In this document: positions 6,357 through 7,107 of the stretch, piece after piece
Layout of the letters: every line of letters begins with the position of its first letter
How positions within the stretch are numbered: position 1 is the first letter of the stretch
Assembly: GCA_020252385.1 (NCBI GenBank)
Contig: JADCDC010000514.1
Location: 1-7,107, forward strand
Reading direction: 5' to 3'
DNA from: Aestuariivirga sp.
GTDB lineage: Bacteria; Pseudomonadota; Alphaproteobacteria; Rhizobiales; Aestuariivirgaceae
Length of the DNA stretch: 7,107 nucleotides
Notes under the pieces: generated by a model
The model's input: only the letters and a program-made list of their open reading frames with translations
Told to the model about the DNA's origin: nothing
The model's database searches: none
Program-made: the position numbers and the translations under genes

Positions 6357-6466
6357 CAACGCAAACGTCTTACTTGGGTCCTCCCATTCTCAAGCGAGAG
6401 CACTCGTTGCGTCTGACGGAGAGTCAGCTCGGGGTGAACGGTCAAAGATCGTTCACCCCATTTTTC
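6357..6466 (+). ncRNA. Predicted RpoN-dependent small RNA, copy 1 (about 110 nt)
   Basis: Start and end come from the sigma-54 promoter (start near 6357) and the Rho-independent terminator ending near 6466. The core 6360-6414 is repeated at 6660-6713 with a single one-base indel. Within it, ACGCAAACG (6359-6367) can pair with CGTTGCGT (6405-6412), leaving one bulged A. TGGG-TCCT-CCCA (6375-6386) forms a hairpin that shows UCCU in its loop, and TCTC-AAGC-GAGA or AGCGAG-AGCA-CTCGTT form alternative small hairpins. UCCUCCC (6379-6385) is complementary to Shine-Dalgarno sequences, so the RNA probably represses translation of target mRNAs; Hfq dependence is likely given the terminal U tract. No ORF with a start codon is present. 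AbcR (alpha-r15) and alpha-r14 RNAs of alphaproteobacteria also carry C-rich anti-Shine-Dalgarno loops, but I cannot claim membership. Confidence 0.8.
6431..6466 (+). terminator. Rho-independent terminator of small RNA 1
   Basis: GGGGTGAACG (6431-6440) pairs perfectly with CGTTCACCCC (6450-6459). Three further pairs inside the stem (GTC with GAT) leave an AAA loop, giving up to 13 pairs. A and five Ts (6461-6465) follow at once. The same outer stem is used by small RNA 2. Confidence 0.93.
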
Positions 6467-6527
6467 TATTGAACAGCCGTTCGAAAATCAGGCGGTGACC
6501 CGGAAGTGATGCCTTTGTTTGCGCTGC

Positions 6528-6536
6528 ATTGCACAA
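6528..6536 (+). promoter_or_regulatory. Candidate upstream activator element, copy 2
   Basis: ATTGCACAA lies 103 bases before the -24 element of the second promoter and 64 bases before its IHF site, matching copy 1 (63 bases). It is half of an imperfect dyad, TTGCGC-N6-GCACAA (6519-6536), in which 10 of 12 arm bases are symmetric, as expected for a site bound by a dimeric activator. The identity of the activator is unknown. Confidence 0.4.
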
Positions 6537-6591
6537 TGGACGGGCAGCGACTTGACCAAGCGGCAATCTGAACGAAAATAAAGTCTTATTA

Positions 6592-6604
6592 TATCAATGA
6601 TTTA
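6592..6604 (+). promoter_or_regulatory. IHF binding site, copy 2
   Basis: TATCAATGATTTA matches every fixed position of WATCAA-N4-TTR. It is centred about 59 bases before the predicted start of small RNA 2, ten bases (one helical turn) further than in copy 1, so the bend would face the same side of the helix. The flanking DNA (6575-6605) is distinctly A+T-rich. Confidence 0.65.
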
Positions 6605-6630
6605 CTGATTCACCGCTTCCTGATCATCAC

Positions 6631-6645
6631 TGGCATCGGTCTTGC
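6631..6645 (+). promoter_or_regulatory. Sigma-54 (RpoN) promoter of small RNA 2
   Basis: TGGCAT at 6631-6636 and TTGC at 6642-6645 keep the required spacing, with GG at 6632-6633 and GC at 6644-6645. It is exactly 300 bases after the first promoter. Bases between the two elements differ from copy 1 while the consensus positions are kept, which is what selection for promoter function predicts. The expected start is near 6657. Confidence 0.8.
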
Positions 6646-6656
6646 TAGGTATGTTG

Positions 6657-6780
6657 CAGCGCAAACGTCTTCTTGGGTCCTCCCATTCTCAAGCGAGAGC
6701 ACTCGTTGCGTCTTGGCCCGGCTGGTCCGGTGCCAATTGGGGTGAACGGCTTCTGGTTGCTGCCGTTCACCCCATTTTTT
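6657..6780 (+). ncRNA. Predicted RpoN-dependent small RNA, copy 2 (about 124 nt)
   Basis: This is the second copy of the RNA at 6357-6466. The core 6660-6713 is identical except for one missing A after position 6671. The base before the core differs (G6659 where copy 1 has A6359) but still pairs with U6712 as a wobble, so the outer stem is kept. UCCUCCC is at 6678-6684, in the same TGGG-TCCT-CCCA hairpin. The linker between core and terminator (6714-6738) is unrelated to that of copy 1 and is longer (25 against 16 bases), so the two RNAs could differ in stability or in part of their targets. The terminator stem is again GGGGTGAACG-based. Limits are inferred from promoter and terminator; I see no coding potential. 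Confidence 0.8.
6739..6780 (+). terminator. Rho-independent terminator of small RNA 2
   Basis: GGGGTGAACGGC (6739-6750) pairs perfectly with GCCGTTCACCCC (6762-6773) around an 11-base loop. One A and six Ts (6775-6780) follow. The first ten bases of the stem are those of the copy 1 terminator, while the loop is different. Confidence 0.94.
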
Positions 6781-6931
6781 GTTGCGGGATGTTGCGTTTT
6801 TCGTTGCCGCCGTTGCCAATTTCGTTGTGCGAGGCTTGTCTCCCGCCGGTTGTGTTTCTACATAATGACCTGACGGGTCCGGGCCCCTCTGGCAGGCGCC
6901 AATCTGCGATGTCGGACTCTTCCACCTTGCC

Positions 6932-6950
6932 GGCGCGCGCGAAGCGCGCC
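6932..6950 (+). repeat. Perfect GC hairpin before the DUF4112 gene
   Basis: GGCGCGC (6932-6938) and GCGCGCC (6944-6950) are a perfect inverted repeat with a GCGAA loop. It ends eight bases before the ribosome binding site at 6958-6962. It might be a leader structure, or part of the coding sequence if translation starts at 6909. Confidence 0.4.
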
Positions 6951-6971
6951 TCAATCTGGGAGATGCACGCT

Positions 6972-7091
6972 ATGACCTCAAATCCTTCGACCTCGAACCC
7001 CTCGATCACCATCGACCTGACGCCGAAGGGAACCATGGAGCGGCTCGAGTGGCTGGCCTGGTTCTCCGACTCGGCGATCAAGGTGCCCGGC
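6972..7091 (+). CDS. DUF4112-like membrane protein, N-terminal fragment cut by contig end
   Basis: The first 40 codons of a gene whose remainder is missing. After a Ser/Thr/Pro-rich leader (MTSNPSTSNPSITIDLTPKG) comes MERLEWLAWFSDSAIKVPG, which resembles the conserved opening of DUF4112 proteins (R-L-E-x-L-A-x-x-x-D-S-x-x-x-V-P-G). These are small predicted membrane proteins of unknown function. The start at 6972 is chosen because GGGAG (6958-6962) stands nine bases before it. ATGs at 6963 and 6909 are in frame; 6909 would add 21 residues, also with plausible codon use, but has no ribosome binding site. Bases from 7092 on are sequencing adapter, so the codons after Gly40 are not genomic. Confidence 0.6.
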
Positions 7092-7107
7092 AGATCGGAA
7101 GAGCACA
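7092..7107. other. Illumina TruSeq adapter remnant at contig end
   Basis: The final 16 bases, AGATCGGAAGAGCACA, are identical to the first 16 bases of the Illumina TruSeq read 1 adapter. They break the DUF4112 reading frame's conserved sequence right after VPG. They are therefore untrimmed adapter and not part of the genome. Confidence 0.93.

Larger units (their letters stand above)
6360..6713 (+). repeat. Tandem duplication: two direct copies of an RNA core
   Basis: Bases 6360-6414 (55) and 6660-6713 (54) are the same apart from one inserted A. Outside the core, only functional positions are shared: the -24/-12 bases, the IHF consensus, ATTGCAYAA upstream and the terminator stem. The rest has diverged, so the duplication is not recent and the core is under strong constraint. 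The two predicted promoters are 300 bases apart. Confidence 0.9.

Noticed and set aside
6360..6713. The direct repeats as a CRISPR array or transposon ends
   Set aside because: There are only two copies, 300 bases apart, each with its own promoter and terminator, and no transposase, cas gene or inverted ends are present.
6836..6866. TTGTCT and CATAAT as a sigma-70 promoter for the DUF4112-like gene
   Set aside because: The spacer is 19 bases and the -35 match is poor, so it is not distinguishable from chance.
6610..6954. 114-codon - strand ORF and 66-codon + strand ORF (6673-6873) across the second small RNA
   Set aside because: Both run through the conserved RNA core and terminator, no protein family is apparent, and the matching frames are not preserved in copy 1.

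Overview
The window is a G+C-rich stretch of an alphaproteobacterial chromosome. The dnaX C-terminal domain, the dnaX-ybaB-recR order and the short membrane-anchored RmuC all fit that class, and Hyphomicrobiales-like is my best guess from gene content alone. The last 16 bases match the start of the Illumina TruSeq adapter, so the right edge is the end of a draft contig and not natural sequence.

Layout. On the + strand, 1-1476 is a tightly overlapping replication/repair operon: the 3' end of dnaX, then ybaB/ebfC, then recR. It is followed by a small exported PepSY-like protein (1602-1859). On the - strand lie rmuC (1878-2990), a probable unannotated 45-residue protein (3290-3427) and a proline iminopeptidase (3536-4501). 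Between the small ORF and rmuC is a 14-base-arm hairpin (3031-3063). Divergent from pip, on the + strand, are mscL (4601-5011) and, 10 bases later, a PLP-dependent class I/II aminotransferase (5022-6215). At the right edge is the 5' part of a DUF4112-type membrane protein gene (from 6972), cut off by the adapter.

The notable part is the noncoding region 6216-6971. It holds two tandem copies of one regulatory unit, 300 bases apart. Each copy has, in order: an ATTGCAYAA element; a perfect match to the IHF consensus (WATCAA-N4-TTR); a textbook sigma-54 -24/-12 promoter (TGGCAY-N5-TTGC); a nearly identical 54/55-base RNA core that shows UCCU/UCCUCCC, complementary to Shine-Dalgarno sequences, in a small loop; a diverged linker; and a strong GGGGTGAACG-stem Rho-independent terminator. 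I read this as a pair of sibling small RNAs of about 110 and 124 nt, transcribed by RpoN holoenzyme under an enhancer-binding activator with IHF bending, and repressing mRNAs by covering their ribosome binding sites. I cannot assign them to a named RNA family from sequence alone.

The protein genes are mostly housekeeping. dnaX, ybaB, recR and rmuC concern replication and recombination, mscL is an osmotic safety valve, and pip and the aminotransferase belong to peptide and amino-acid metabolism. If the RNAs respond to nitrogen, as many RpoN systems do, lying beside an aminotransferase would fit, but that link is speculation.
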